Positions 8,288 through 17,276 of a DNA stretch of 64,000 nt are shown one piece after another (the stretch's first letter is position 1; each line of letters begins with the position of its first letter). The stretch covers positions 91,646 to 155,645 of the forward strand of contig NZ_BMRN01000017.1 in the NCBI RefSeq assembly GCF_014648655.1. Reading direction: 5' to 3'. This stretch comes from Streptomyces atratus. GTDB taxonomy: Bacteria > Actinomycetota > Actinomycetes > Streptomycetales > Streptomycetaceae. Made by a program: the position numbers and the translations under genes. The notes under the pieces were generated by a model. The model saw only the letters and a list, made by a program, of their open reading frames with translations, was not told where the DNA came from and ran no database searches.

Positions 8288-11200
8288 ATGGCAATGAAGT
8301 CACGAAGATCGCGTCACGCCGCCCTCGCCGCCGTTGTTCTCGCCGGCACGTTGGCGGCGACACCGGGTGCCGCCAACGCGTCCACGCCCGACCCGTCGCA
8401 ACGAGTGCTCGTCGAACTGTCCGGGAACCCAGCGGTCACCGCCGCGCCCGGTGGATCGCTGCTGTCCGCCGAGGCCGCCCACGGCGTCGGCGCCGCCCGC
8501 CGCGCGCTCGACGCGCGGCAGGAGACGTTCCTCGGCTCGGCGAAGAGCGCCGGGCTGCACCCTTCGGCGACCCGCAAACTGGGTCTGCTCATCGATGCCG
8601 TGGCAATGACGGTGCCCGCGTCCGAGGTTGGGCGGCTGTCATCGCTGCCGGGCGTCACCGCCGTCCACCCCGACACCCGGGTGCTGACGAAGACGGACGT
8701 GAGCGTGCCGCTGATCGGCGCACCCGGCGTCTGGCAGCGCAAGGACCCGGCCGGAAGCCGCGTCACCGGCAAGGGGACCACCGTCGCGATCCTGGACAGC
8801 GGCGTGGACTACACCCACCCCGACCTGGGCGGCGGACTCGGCAAGGGGCACAAGGTCGTCGGCGGACACGACTTCGTCAACGGTGACGAGGACCCCAAGG
8901 ACGACAACGGCCACGGCACCCACGTCGCCGGCATCATCGCGGGCAAGGCGGCTGAGAAGGGCGGCGTCACCGGCGTCGCGCCCGGCGCGAATCTGCTGGC
9001 CTACAAGGTGATGGACGCCGACGGCTCCGGCTACACGTCGGACATCATCGCCGGAATCGAGGCGGCCTCCGATCCGGCCAACCCGCACCGCGCCGATGTC
9101 ATCAACATGAGCCTCGGCGGCCCCGGCGACGGCACCGACCCGCTGGGCCGCGCCGCGACCGCGGCCGTACAAGCCGGTGTGGTCGTGGTGGCCGCGGCCG
9201 GCAACGACGGACCGGGCACGGGTACGGTCAGCAGCCCCGCAACGGCCGACGGCGTGGTCGCGGTCGGCGCGTCGACAAGCAATCTGCGGCTGCCCAGCGC
9301 CTATCTGGCCGGCAAGAAACCCGAGTTGATCCAGACCTACCGCGGCATCCTGTCCGCGAACCCGCCGGAGCACCCCGTCACGGCGCCGCTCGTCGACGTA
9401 GGCGAGGGCACCGCCGAGGACTGGAAGCGGGTCGGCGACGTACGCGGAAAGATCGTGCGGGCCGAGATGCTCATCGCCTCCGACGCCCGGTACCTGACGG
9501 CGAACGCCGTGGAGTGGGCGAAGGAGGCGGAGAAGCGCGGCGCGATCGCCGTGCTGGCCGGCCTGCCCTCCAACGACGGCCCGGTGTTCGTCGCCGGAGC
9601 GCCGGGAGAGGTCCGGCCGCCGGAAGTGAACACTGAGCCGGGAGTGGCCCAGGTGCCGTCCTCGCCCGCGCGGATCGACGCCTCCGGCGACTCGCTGCGC
9701 ATGGACCACCTGGTGGTCATGGGCATCGACTCGACCCAGTACACGGAGTTGAGCGCCCGACTCGCCGCCGGGAAGGTCTCGGTGACGCTGCGCGGCACCG
9801 ACACCACCGACCGGATCGCCTCGTTCTCCTCACGCGGTCCCGCACAGGACTTCGGTTCGAAGCCCGATCTGGTCGCACCGGGCGTGGAGATCCGCTCCAC
9901 CGTGCCCAAGGCACTGTACGGGCCCGGCCAGTACCGCATGTCGGGCACATCGATGGCCGCCCCGCACGTCGCCGGCGCTGCGGCCCTGCTGCGCCAGTTG
10001 CATCCCGGCCGGACGCCCGCCGAGATCAAGGCCGAGCTGATCGGCACCGCGAAGCCGCTGAGCGGCACCGGGCCGACGACGCAGGGCTCGGGCCGGCTCG
10101 ATGTGGCCGCGGCCGCCTCGGCCAAGGTCAGCGCCTCGCCGGCGTCGGTGTCGTTCGGACTCGCCGATCTGTCCCGGCGTCACATCGGCGGCATCGCGAA
10201 GGTGACGCTGCGGAACCCCGGCAAGCGGCCGGTCGCGACCTCGCTGCGGACCGACGGTCCGGCCACGGTCTCGCCGAAGCGGGTCACCGTACCGGCCGGG
10301 GGGACCGCGACCGTCACGGTCTCGCTGCGCGTCGCCCGACCGGCGGCCGACACCGAGATCAGCGGCCGTCTCACGGCGACTCCCGATCGGGGACCGGCGA
10401 TCGGAGTGCCCTACCTGCTCGCCGTCCGGTATCTGGCCGTCCAGGCCGCACCCGACCCGAGCGACGGTCACTCAACCGTGCACATCGCCCCGCCGACCCG
10501 GCTGGCCGCACCGCCGGTCGTCACCGTCACCCCGCCTCGCGGCAAGGCCGTCGATGTCACTTCCACGCTCGATCCCGCCAGCGGCTACTACCGGGCCGAG
10601 GTGACCGGCAGGGTGGCCGGCGCCTACCGGGTCTCGGTACGCGGCACCGCCGGCACCGGGCAGCGGCTCACCGGCGCCGGCGCCTTCGAGGTCACCCCGG
10701 TCGACAGTCGCGGGGACCGCTGGGAGCCGGTCGGCCCCAACAGCGAGGCCGGTTCGGTCGCCCTCTCGCCGAGTCGGCCGAAGCAGGCCGTCCTCACCCA
10801 GTACCAGAAGGCGGCCCCCTGGCTGACCACCGACAGCGGCGCCTCCTGGCGCCAGTTGGGCCGACTACCGGTCGCGGACGGCACGGGTCCGCTCGTGGTG
10901 GACACGAAGAACCCCGACCGCTGGTGGTACGCCGTGAACAGCGTTCACGACGGCAGTCGCCGGGGCGCCATCCTGCGCACCGATGACAACGGTCGGACCT
11001 GGCGCACGCTCGACGTCCCGGACACCCGCGTCGTGGCGCTCGCCGCCGATGAACAGACCCGCACCCTGGTCGCGGTCACCTCGGACGCACTGCTGGTCAG
11101 CACGGACGCGGGCGACCACTGGACGACGTATCCGACCGGCGTCACCGGCAGCATCACCGCCGTCGCCGTCACCGGTGACACCCTCTATATGACGACGTAT

Positions 11201-12517
11201 CACGGCGTCTGGGCCCGCTCCGGCATCGGCTCGGGCAACCCCGGCGAGGCACGCCTGCTCTTCGCCCCGTCCGGCGGGGGCGTCGGCGGGCCGGCCGCCG
11301 ACTCCTCGGTCGTGGCGGTGTATGTCCCGGGCCGGGGAGTTGTCGGTTCCCGTGACGGCGGGGAGACCTGGACCACCCTGCTGTCCATGACGGACGGCGG
11401 CCTCCGCCTGACCATGTCGGGTGACGACCTGTACCTGAGCACGCTGTCCGGCAGCGGCCGACTCAGCCGCGACCACGGTCGGACGTGGACCACGGTCGCC
11501 GCGCCGTCGCGCGCAGCGCTACCGATGGACTACGACCGTTGGGCCGACGGTTCCGTCACCGTCTCCAGCGAGCAGGACGGTCTCTACCGGGGTGCCGCGG
11601 ACGGCACCGGATATCGGCGGATCGGTGTCCAGGGACTGACCGTCAACGATCTCGCGGTCAGTGACGGTCATCTGCTCGCCGCCACCGACAGCGCGGTCTA
11701 CCGCACCGCTCTTCCCGTCGCGAGCCCGGAGTGGGGCCAGTCGGGCGGCGAGGGCAGGAGGGGCGTCACCGTCCCGCAACTTGCCGTGTCGGCCAAGGAT
11801 CCGAAGGTGATCTGGAAGGTGCGGCGCACCGCGTTCGGCTCATTCACCGTCGAGCGCAGCGGCAACGGCGGTGCCACCTGGGAGAAGAGGGGCAGTTCGG
11901 CGGAGGTGCCGACAGCGCTCCTGGTCCACCCCGCCGACCCGAACCGGGTCATGGTCAGCTTCCGAAGCCTTCTGGGGCAGGGGCTGTTCGCCACCAGTGA
12001 CGGCGGCGCGACGTGGAAGAACCTCTACCACGAGCGTTCCTTCGACACCATCGCGGGCGACCCCGCAAATCCGCTGCGCCTGTGGCTCGGCAACACCGCC
12101 GGTCTCTACCGGTCCGACGACGGCGGGGTGACCGTCACCAAGGTCGCCGACGGCCCGGTGACCGCGATCGACCTCGACGGACGGCGTCTCGTCGTCGGCG
12201 GCGAGAGCATCCGCGTCAGCACCGACGGCGGCCGGACCTTCCGCACCGCGGACACCGGCGCTCTCGCGATCCATGTCTCCGACCTGCTCCAGGTCGAGGA
12301 CACGCTCTACGCGGCCACCACCAGGTCCGGGGCCAGCGGCCTCCTGCAAGGCGGCCGCGGCGTACTGCGCAGCACCGACCACGGTCTGAGCTGGCACAAC
12401 ATCTCAACCGGCCTGCAGAACACCGACACCACCAAACTGGCTGCGAGCCCCGACGGCCGCATGCTCTACGTCGGCACCGTCGACGGCGGCGTGCACCGTC
12501 TCGACCTGCGCCGCTGA
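8288..12517 (+). CDS. Giant secreted S8 protease with C-terminal Asp-box propeller
   Basis: 1409 residues from ATG 8288 (alternative ATG 8294). A signal peptide ends near 'ATPGAANAS'. Catalytic residues are Asp170 ('ILDSGVDYTHPDL'), His209 ('NGHGTHVAG') and Ser555 ('GTSMAAPHVAG'). The roughly 150 residues between the oxyanion region and Ser555 include a PA-type insert ('VDVGEGTAEDWKRVGDVRG'). From about residue 800 there are at least nine Asp-box-like repeats, e.g. 'TDSGASWRQL', 'DDNGRTWRTL', 'DGGETWTTL', 'DGGATWKNL', 'DHGLSWHNI', as in BNR/sialidase-like beta-propellers, which would hold or recognise a large substrate. Secreted; probably controlled by the divergent TrmB/LuxR-type gene. Followed by a strong terminator. 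Confidence 0.93.
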   Translation: MAMKSRRSRHAALAAVVLAGTLAATPGAANASTPDPSQRVLVELSGNPAVTAAPGGSLLSAEAAHGVGAARRALDARQETFLGSAKSAGLHPSATRKLGLLIDAVAMTVPASEVGRLSSLPGVTAVHPDTRVLTKTDVSVPLIGAPGVWQRKDPAGSRVTGKGTTVAILDSGVDYTHPDLGGGLGKGHKVVGGHDFVNGDEDPKDDNGHGTHVAGIIAGKAAEKGGVTGVAPGANLLAYKVMDADGSGYTSDIIAGIEAASDPANPHRADVINMSLGGPGDGTDPLGRAATAAVQAGVVVVAAAGNDGPGTGTVSSPATADGVVAVGASTSNLRLPSAYLAGKKPELIQTYRGILSANPPEHPVTAPLVDVGEGTAEDWKRVGDVRGKIVRAEMLIASDARYLTANAVEWAKEAEKRGAIAVLAGLPSNDGPVFVAGAPGEVRPPEVNTEPGVAQVPSSPARIDASGDSLRMDHLVVMGIDSTQYTELSARLAAGKVSVTLRGTDTTDRIASFSSRGPAQDFGSKPDLVAPGVEIRSTVPKALYGPGQYRMSGTSMAAPHVAGAAALLRQLHPGRTPAEIKAELIGTAKPLSGTGPTTQGSGRLDVAAAASAKVSASPASVSFGLADLSRRHIGGIAKVTLRNPGKRPVATSLRTDGPATVSPKRVTVPAGGTATVTVSLRVARPAADTEISGRLTATPDRGPAIGVPYLLAVRYLAVQAAPDPSDGHSTVHIAPPTRLAAPPVVTVTPPRGKAVDVTSTLDPASGYYRAEVTGRVAGAYRVSVRGTAGTGQRLTGAGAFEVTPVDSRGDRWEPVGPNSEAGSVALSPSRPKQAVLTQYQKAAPWLTTDSGASWRQLGRLPVADGTGPLVVDTKNPDRWWYAVNSVHDGSRRGAILRTDDNGRTWRTLDVPDTRVVALAADEQTRTLVAVTSDALLVSTDAGDHWTTYPTGVTGSITAVAVTGDTLYMTTYHGVWARSGIGSGNPGEARLLFAPSGGGVGGPAADSSVVAVYVPGRGVVGSRDGGETWTTLLSMTDGGLRLTMSGDDLYLSTLSGSGRLSRDHGRTWTTVAAPSRAALPMDYDRWADGSVTVSSEQDGLYRGAADGTGYRRIGVQGLTVNDLAVSDGHLLAATDSAVYRTALPVASPEWGQSGGEGRRGVTVPQLAVSAKDPKVIWKVRRTAFGSFTVERSGNGGATWEKRGSSAEVPTALLVHPADPNRVMVSFRSLLGQGLFATSDGGATWKNLYHERSFDTIAGDPANPLRLWLGNTAGLYRSDDGGVTVTKVADGPVTAIDLDGRRLVVGGESIRVSTDGGRTFRTADTGALAIHVSDLLQVEDTLYAATTRSGASGLLQGGRGVLRSTDHGLSWHNISTGLQNTDTTKLAASPDGRMLYVGTVDGGVHRLDLRR

Positions 12518-12527
12518 TCGCTACGGG

Positions 12528-12564
12528 CCGGGCGCCCGGACGGAACCTCTGTCCGGACGCCCGG
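12528..12564 (+). terminator. Strong hairpin terminator after the propeller protease
   Basis: 14-bp stem with one mismatch: CCGGGCGCCCGGAC (12528-12541) pairs with GTCCGGACGCCCGG (12551-12564) across a 9-base loop, starting 10 bases after the TGA. Confidence 0.8.
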
Positions 12565-12572
12565 TCCCCGCG

Positions 12573-13418
12573 TTGACGCGGCCGGTGGATCAGCGCAACG
12601 ATCACGACGGCCGGGCCGCCCAGCGCGGCTGCTCGGTCTGGGCCGAGGGCCATGACGGCGGGCCGGTCCTCAAGATCCGGGTATGGCCGCGGGCTGCCTA
12701 CCGGGCGAGCGGCCCCGCCGCGGACGAATCGGCAACGCCGATCGGTCACGGCTGGACCGGGTCCTTCGAAAGCGGGTATTCGCCAGGAGCCGCTGTGCTG
12801 GTCGACTGCAAGGCGATGGCGGGCGCTGGTCTGCTTGTCACGGCCGAGACGAGCTGGAAGTCGGAGGATCTCTCCGCCCAGCAGGTGCTCCAAGTAGCAC
12901 GTGTCGCGACCGAGACGGCGCGTCGTGCAGCCGGCCACGCCCACTGCGAGGGCGCACTCGGCGAACGTCCAGGAACTGTCGACCGCACGGAGTGGACGAA
13001 GCGGCCCGTCAGCCGGGCGACGGGCACTTGCCGCGGCGTGGTGACCGGGCGTGAGGCTGCTCGGCTGCGCGTAACAGACGTCACCGAGAAGCCTGCGGGA
13101 CGCGCACTGACGGAACAATGCGATTTGAATCGGGGCGAGTTGGACCTGTTCAGTATGACCGCCTACTACGGGCCGTCTGCGGAGGAGGAGATGTATCTCG
13201 ACGGCAGGCATCCGGGAACAGTGAAGGGCGCATACACCCGCACCATCGAATGCGGGGGCGCCATCGGGACCGCCTACTTCAAGCTCGTGCGCGTCAAGGA
13301 CAAGGCGGCGGACGGCGCCGTCGGAACGCATGGAACGAATGATCCCGCGGCGCTGAAGCGGGTTCTGGAGTCGTACGCCACCGCGTCGGGCACGAGGCAC
13401 GACTGCCCCGCCCGCTGA
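12573..13418 (+). CDS. Hypothetical protein, probably missing its N-terminus
   Basis: 281 codons from a TTG at 12573. The translation looks like a genuine folded protein ('AAVLVDCKAMAGAGLLVTAE', 'GAYTRTIECGGAIGTAYFKL') with paired cysteines, like secreted Streptomyces proteins of unknown function. There is no signal peptide and no ribosome site, and the frame begins only 9 bases after the terminator of the preceding gene. The front end was probably lost or is unannotatable. I do not recognise the family with certainty. No partner genes. Confidence 0.5.
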   Translation: MTRPVDQRNDHDGRAAQRGCSVWAEGHDGGPVLKIRVWPRAAYRASGPAADESATPIGHGWTGSFESGYSPGAAVLVDCKAMAGAGLLVTAETSWKSEDLSAQQVLQVARVATETARRAAGHAHCEGALGERPGTVDRTEWTKRPVSRATGTCRGVVTGREAARLRVTDVTEKPAGRALTEQCDLNRGELDLFSMTAYYGPSAEEEMYLDGRHPGTVKGAYTRTIECGGAIGTAYFKLVRVKDKAADGAVGTHGTNDPAALKRVLESYATASGTRHDCPAR

Positions 13419-13652
13419 CCGCTTCCACCGGACTGCGCATGCGGTGGCCCCGCTTGAGCAACTGGGGAACGACGCGTGGTCACGTGTGAGCGTGACCGGC
13501 CTCACGGGCACGGTGAGCTACTCCCGGGATCTCATCACTTGGGTTGCCCATCATGCGTCGACGTGGAAGAGCAACTCCGCGCAGGCCTGGGCAGGAACCG
13601 AATCAATGGTGAAGCCGTCGAAGGGGCAATTGAGCTGCTGAAAGGCCTGTCC

Positions 13653-14114
13653 GTGACGAAATCCAGCACGTATCTGCTCGCCGCATCCGCTGCGCTTGCC
13701 CTCACCGTGGTCGGCTGCGACGCAGGGTCCACACCGGCCGGCGCCGAAGGAGGTGTCAAGGCAAAGGCAGCCCGATGGTCCGAACCGGACCGGTATTCTT
13801 TCCGGCTTCTCTCCGAGTCCGGAGAGCGAGGCGGCCTTGGAGAGTACCGGATCACCGTGGGAAACGGGAAGGTCGTCAAGGCGATCGGTCTCGACGAGTC
13901 GGCCCGGCGTACCGTCGAGGAGAATCCGCAGGATGTCCCGACGCTTGCCATTCTCCTCACTGACGTCCAGAAGGCCCGTGCAGGCGAGGCTGATGTCGCG
14001 GAGGCGGTATTTGCCGCAGATGGACACCCCACTGAGATTCACATCGATTGGCTGGCGAATGCCATCGATGACGAGGCCGACTACCTCATCACCGAATACC
14101 GCGAACTCCCCTGA
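13653..14114 (+). CDS. DUF6174-like lipoprotein
   Basis: 153 residues from GTG 13653, with AAAGG upstream. The start was chosen because it opens a lipoprotein signal: 'VTKSSTYLL', a hydrophobic core and a lipobox ending 'TVVGC', giving acylation at that Cys and anchoring on the outer face of the membrane. The mature part has the pattern of DUF6174 proteins: 'YSFRLLSESG', 'YRITVGNGKVVKAIG', a central 'TLAILLTDVQKA', then 'DGHPTEIHIDW' and 'ADYLITEYREL'. Function unknown. The in-frame extension up to 13476 lacks these features and is rejected. Confidence 0.75.
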   Translation: MTKSSTYLLAASAALALTVVGCDAGSTPAGAEGGVKAKAARWSEPDRYSFRLLSESGERGGLGEYRITVGNGKVVKAIGLDESARRTVEENPQDVPTLAILLTDVQKARAGEADVAEAVFAADGHPTEIHIDWLANAIDDEADYLITEYRELP

Positions 14115-14199
14115 CCGGCACGCCCCCAAACGGCCGGGTCTGCAAGCAGTGATGGCCACACACCGTCCGGTGTGCAGCCATTGGCCGTGCACACGGGCG

Positions 14200-15210
14200 T
14201 GATCGCTTCCCTCGGTCAGCGCTTCGAGGCAGTGGTCCGCCGCGGGGCCGGTGTCGCCGCGGCCGGCCACAAGGCTCCCCCACCGGGGTCCGCCCGACCG
14301 GCCGGGGCCACGCCGGCAGGCCTTCTGGGGCCGCCAGGCCGTCGCGCCGGCCGAGCTGTTCACCGAATGCGCCGGGGTGCTTGCTTCGGGAAGGACGATG
14401 TCTGAGTCGGATCCCGGGGTCGGCTGGCCGGGTTCGGCCTTCCGGATACGAGTGCGAGCGCCCGGCGAGTGTCACCGGCCCGGTCGTTCCGTGATCCAGC
14501 GCGCCACGATGTGCGCGCGAACACTGCGGCGAATGACGGGCCCGTTCCTTGGGGGCCCGGGCGGGCGGCGTCCGGGGAGGTTCGAGGGCGACATGGGCGC
14601 TGGTGTCCCGTACCAGGAACGAAAGACCGAACCCGGCGGCGACGAAGAAGACGCCGATCGCTTCGGGGGCCGGCCGCAGGCCGTGGGAGGCTGCCAGGTA
14701 GCCGGTGAGCAGGGCCGTCGTACCGACGGCGACGTATCCGGCAGCCTCGTTGAGCCCAGTGGCCAGACCCCGGCGCGCCGACCCCACAAGGTCGATTTTC
14801 ATATTCACGGTCATCGACCACGTCATGCCCTGGTTGACGCCCAGCAGGACGTTCGCGGCCAGGACCCACCACCAGGACGGGCCCCACGCCAGGACGAAGG
14901 GCACCGGCACACCGATGAGCCACCCTGCCAGGAGGAGTTGCCGGCGCCGGAAACGGGCCTGAGGGCGCCTGCCGCGAGGTTGGTGAGGGCTTTGGCGAGG
15001 CCGAAGGCGACGATGAAGGAGAAGACGGCCAGGTAACTCGTCAGTCCGAAGACGTCAGTGCCGATGAGCGGGACCGTCGTGCGCTCCAGACCCGACGAGC
15101 GAACCGACACTGGCTGTGACGATCACGAGCAGAGTGAACTGGGCTCAGTTCTCCCGGAGGCCCAGCCGCACTCCGGGCGTGGGCGGGACCACACCGGTCC
15201 GCTGTTCCAT
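14200..15210 (-). pseudogene. MFS transporter pseudogene (nonsense codon plus frameshifts)
   Basis: ATG 15210 has a perfect AGGAGG ribosome site and begins 'MEQRTGVVPPTPGVRLGLRE', but codon 22 is TGA (15147-15145) where a Trp would be expected before 'AQFTLLVIV'. The reading then continues in another frame ('TDVFGLTSYLAVFSFIVAFG' near 15060) and shifts again near 14960 to 'WWVLAANVLLGVNQGMTWS' and 'RGLATGLNEAAGYVAVGT'. These are MFS helices and loops in the right order. Beyond about 14560 only faint traces remain, so the lower boundary is approximate. Its promoter region shares CsoR-like operators with the divergent sulfur genes, so it was probably part of that regulon. Confidence 0.8.
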
Positions 15211-15254
15211 CGCTCCTCCTTTCCGCCCGAGATCCGACAATCTGCAGGGTCAAC

Positions 15255-15270
15255 ATACCCCCACAGGTAT
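15255..15270. promoter_or_regulatory. CsoR/CstR-like operator 1
   Basis: ATACCCCCACAGGTAT: inverted repeat ATACC(C)-N4-(A)GGTAT of the kind bound by CsoR-family copper or persulfide sensors. It lies 45 bases upstream of the dead MFS start on one side and faces the sulfur operon on the other. Confidence 0.6.
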
Positions 15271-15289
15271 TTTTCGTCCGTGACGCAGA

Positions 15290-15305
15290 ATACCCATGGG
15301 GGTAT
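15290..15305. promoter_or_regulatory. CsoR/CstR-like operator 2
   Basis: ATACCCATGGGGGTAT: the perfect ATACCC-N4-GGGTAT form of the same site, 35 bases from operator 1. Spacing suggests overlapping divergent promoters under one repressor. Confidence 0.65.
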
Positions 15306-15347
15306 TTGACTTCCTCCCGCAGGGCTGTCTACGGTCGGAGGCAAGCA

Positions 15348-15363
15348 ATACCTACGGGGGTAT
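15348..15363. promoter_or_regulatory. CsoR/CstR-like operator 3
   Basis: ATACCTACGGGGGTAT, 58 bases downstream of operator 2 and 20 bases before the ATG of the short rhodanese leader. A repressor bound here would lie across the transcription or translation start region of the sulfur genes. Confidence 0.65.
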
Positions 15364-15383
15364 CCGAGAGCGAGGAAGTCTTC

Positions 15384-15670
15384 ATGCGTGAAGTGGATCT
15401 GTGATCGATGTCCGGGAGCCCGACGAGTACCGGGCCGGCCATGTGCCCGGTGCCCACCCCGCGCCGCTGTCCACGCTCGGCGCTGTCGTGAGTGCCCTGC
15501 CCGGGGATCAGCCCGTCTACGTGATCTGCGCGAGTGGTAACCGCAGCGGCTGGGCCGCCGAGCAGCTTGAGGCTCTCGGTGTGGACGCCGTCTCGGTCGC
15601 AGGCGGCACCGCCGCATGGACCCGGGCAGGTCACTCACTCGACCGTGGCGCTGCGGCTGAGGCCGCCTGA
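15384..15670 (+). CDS. Single-domain rhodanese, 5' end disrupted
   Basis: ATG 15384 has a good ribosome site (GAGGAAG) but encodes only 'MREVDL' before TGA. A second start, GTG 15401, overlaps that stop (GTGA) and opens the 89-residue rhodanese 'IDVREPDEYRAGHVPGA', with active-site loop 'ICASGNRSGW' (catalytic Cys) and end 'VAGGTAAWTRAG'. Intact homologues have about ten more residues joining 'MREVDL' to 'VIDVRE', so a small deletion probably broke the frame; coupled re-initiation at GTGA could still give a product. Role: sulfur transfer from persulfides. First gene of the sulfur block, 95 bases before the persulfide dioxygenase gene. Confidence 0.7.
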
Positions 15671-15765
15671 AGCCTGAACCCCGGCCCCATTCGGAAGGCG
15701 CTGTCGCGCCTTCGAGCAACTTTCCGCACCCGCCCGGGTGCGCGTCCCCCGACGGAGGGTTTGCC

Positions 15766-17154
15766 GTGCTCTTCACCCAGTACTACCTCGACTGCCTGTC
15801 ACAGGCGTCGTACATGATCGCCGACGAGACGACCGGCCAGGCCGTGGTCGTCGACCCGCGCAGAGACGTCTCGGAGTACCTGGCCGACGCCCAGGCGCAC
15901 GGACTCACCGTCACGGGCGTCATCAACACCCACTTCCACGCCGACTTCGTCGCCGGGCACCTGGAGATGGCCGACCGCACCGGCGCCTGGATCGGCTACG
16001 GCCGCCGCGCCGAGACCGAGTACCCCATCCGCAAGTTCACCGACGGCGAACGTGTCTCCCTCGGCGGTGTCACCCTGCAGATCATGGAGACCCCCGGGCA
16101 CACTCCCGAGTCGATCAGCGTCCTTGTGTACGAGCACGCCGACGACACGGTTCCCTACGGGGTGCTGACCGGCGACGCCTTGTTCATCGGCGACGTCGGC
16201 CGTCCCGATCTGCTCGCCTCCGTGGGCGTGACCGCCGACGAACTCGGTGCGATGCTTCACGACAGCGTCCAGAACAAGCTGATGGCGCTGCCCGAAGCGG
16301 TCCGGGTCTTCCCCGCCCACGGCGCCGGCTCCTCCTGCGGCAAGAACCTCTCCACCGAGAAGCAGTCCACCATCGGAGAGCAGCGCGCCACCAACTACGC
16401 CTGCGCGCCGATGAGCCGTGAGCACTTCGTCGCACTCGTCACCGCCGGCCAGTCCGCCGCGCCCGGTTACTTCGCCTTCGACGCGGAACTCAACCGCAAG
16501 AACCGTCTCCTGTTCGACCCGGCCGCGGCGCCCCGCCCACTGTCTTTGACCGAGTTCACCGAGCTGCGACAGGCAGGGGCGGTCGTGGTCGACTCCCGTT
16601 CCCCGGAGGAGTTCGCCAACGGTCACCTGCGTGGGGCCGTCAACGTACCCGCCGAGGGCCGGTTCGCCGAACAGGCCGGCACCGTCCTCGACCCCGCCGA
16701 CAAGCTGATAGTCATGGCTCCGGAGAACCGGGAGGAGGAAGTCGTCACCCGCCTCGCCCGTATCGGCTTCGACCGTGCAGTGGGCTACCTGCGCAACCCC
16801 GAGGACGCCCTGAAAGAGCTGACCGAGGAGGTCACTCCCGCGAGTCGCCTGACTGCCGCACAGCTGCGCACCACCCTACGAGGGCAGAACCCTCCGCTCA
16901 TCATCGACGTGCGCACCTGCGGAGAGCGCAGCGCGAACGGCTTCATCGAAGGCGCCATGCACATACCCCTGAGCGAACTGCCCACGCGCCTGGGCGAGAT
17001 CCCCGCCGACCGGCCCCTCGTCCTGCACTGCGCCGGTGGCTACCGCTCCTCGATCGCGGCCAGCCTCCTGCGCCACCGCGGCTTCGAGGACGTCTCCGAC
17101 ATCCTCGGCGGCTACGCCGCCTGGGCCCTGCCGACGGAACCCGCCGGCGCCTGA
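15766..17154 (+). CDS. CstB-like persulfide dioxygenase-rhodanese fusion
   Basis: 462 residues from GTG 15766 (ACGGAGGG upstream). N-terminal metallo-beta-lactamase domain of the ETHE1 type: 'NTHFHADFVAGH' (His56, His58, Asp60, His65), 'TPGHTPES' (His112), 'GDALFIGDVGRPDL' (Asp137). A middle rhodanese-like domain ('VVDSRSPEEFANGHLRGA') has no loop Cys at the expected place ('VMAPENREEE'), so it is a pseudorhodanese. The C-terminal rhodanese is complete, with Cys422 in 'LHCAGGYRSS'. This order matches CstB, which oxidises low-molecular-weight persulfides to thiosulfate in the cytoplasm. Neighbouring rhodaneses and CstR-like operators support that role. Confidence 0.9.
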   Translation: MLFTQYYLDCLSQASYMIADETTGQAVVVDPRRDVSEYLADAQAHGLTVTGVINTHFHADFVAGHLEMADRTGAWIGYGRRAETEYPIRKFTDGERVSLGGVTLQIMETPGHTPESISVLVYEHADDTVPYGVLTGDALFIGDVGRPDLLASVGVTADELGAMLHDSVQNKLMALPEAVRVFPAHGAGSSCGKNLSTEKQSTIGEQRATNYACAPMSREHFVALVTAGQSAAPGYFAFDAELNRKNRLLFDPAAAPRPLSLTEFTELRQAGAVVVDSRSPEEFANGHLRGAVNVPAEGRFAEQAGTVLDPADKLIVMAPENREEEVVTRLARIGFDRAVGYLRNPEDALKELTEEVTPASRLTAAQLRTTLRGQNPPLIIDVRTCGERSANGFIEGAMHIPLSELPTRLGEIPADRPLVLHCAGGYRSSIAASLLRHRGFEDVSDILGGYAAWALPTEPAGA

Positions 17155-17234
17155 CCGCCTGCCTCCCGCAGCGTCCCGGCACGCCCCGGACAGAGGGTCA
17201 TCCCCCGTCCGAGGCGGTCACTCAGGACCGATTT

Positions 17235-17249
17235 ATACCCCCTGGGTAT
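17235..17249. promoter_or_regulatory. CsoR/CstR-like operator 4
   Basis: ATACCCCCTGGGTAT, 28 bases before the start of the rhodanese-DUF2892 gene; same half-sites as operators 1-3 but with a 3-base spacer. It suggests this gene also has its own promoter in the regulon. Confidence 0.6.
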
Positions 17250-17276
17250 CTGAACTCTCTTCGAACGGAGCCTCCC

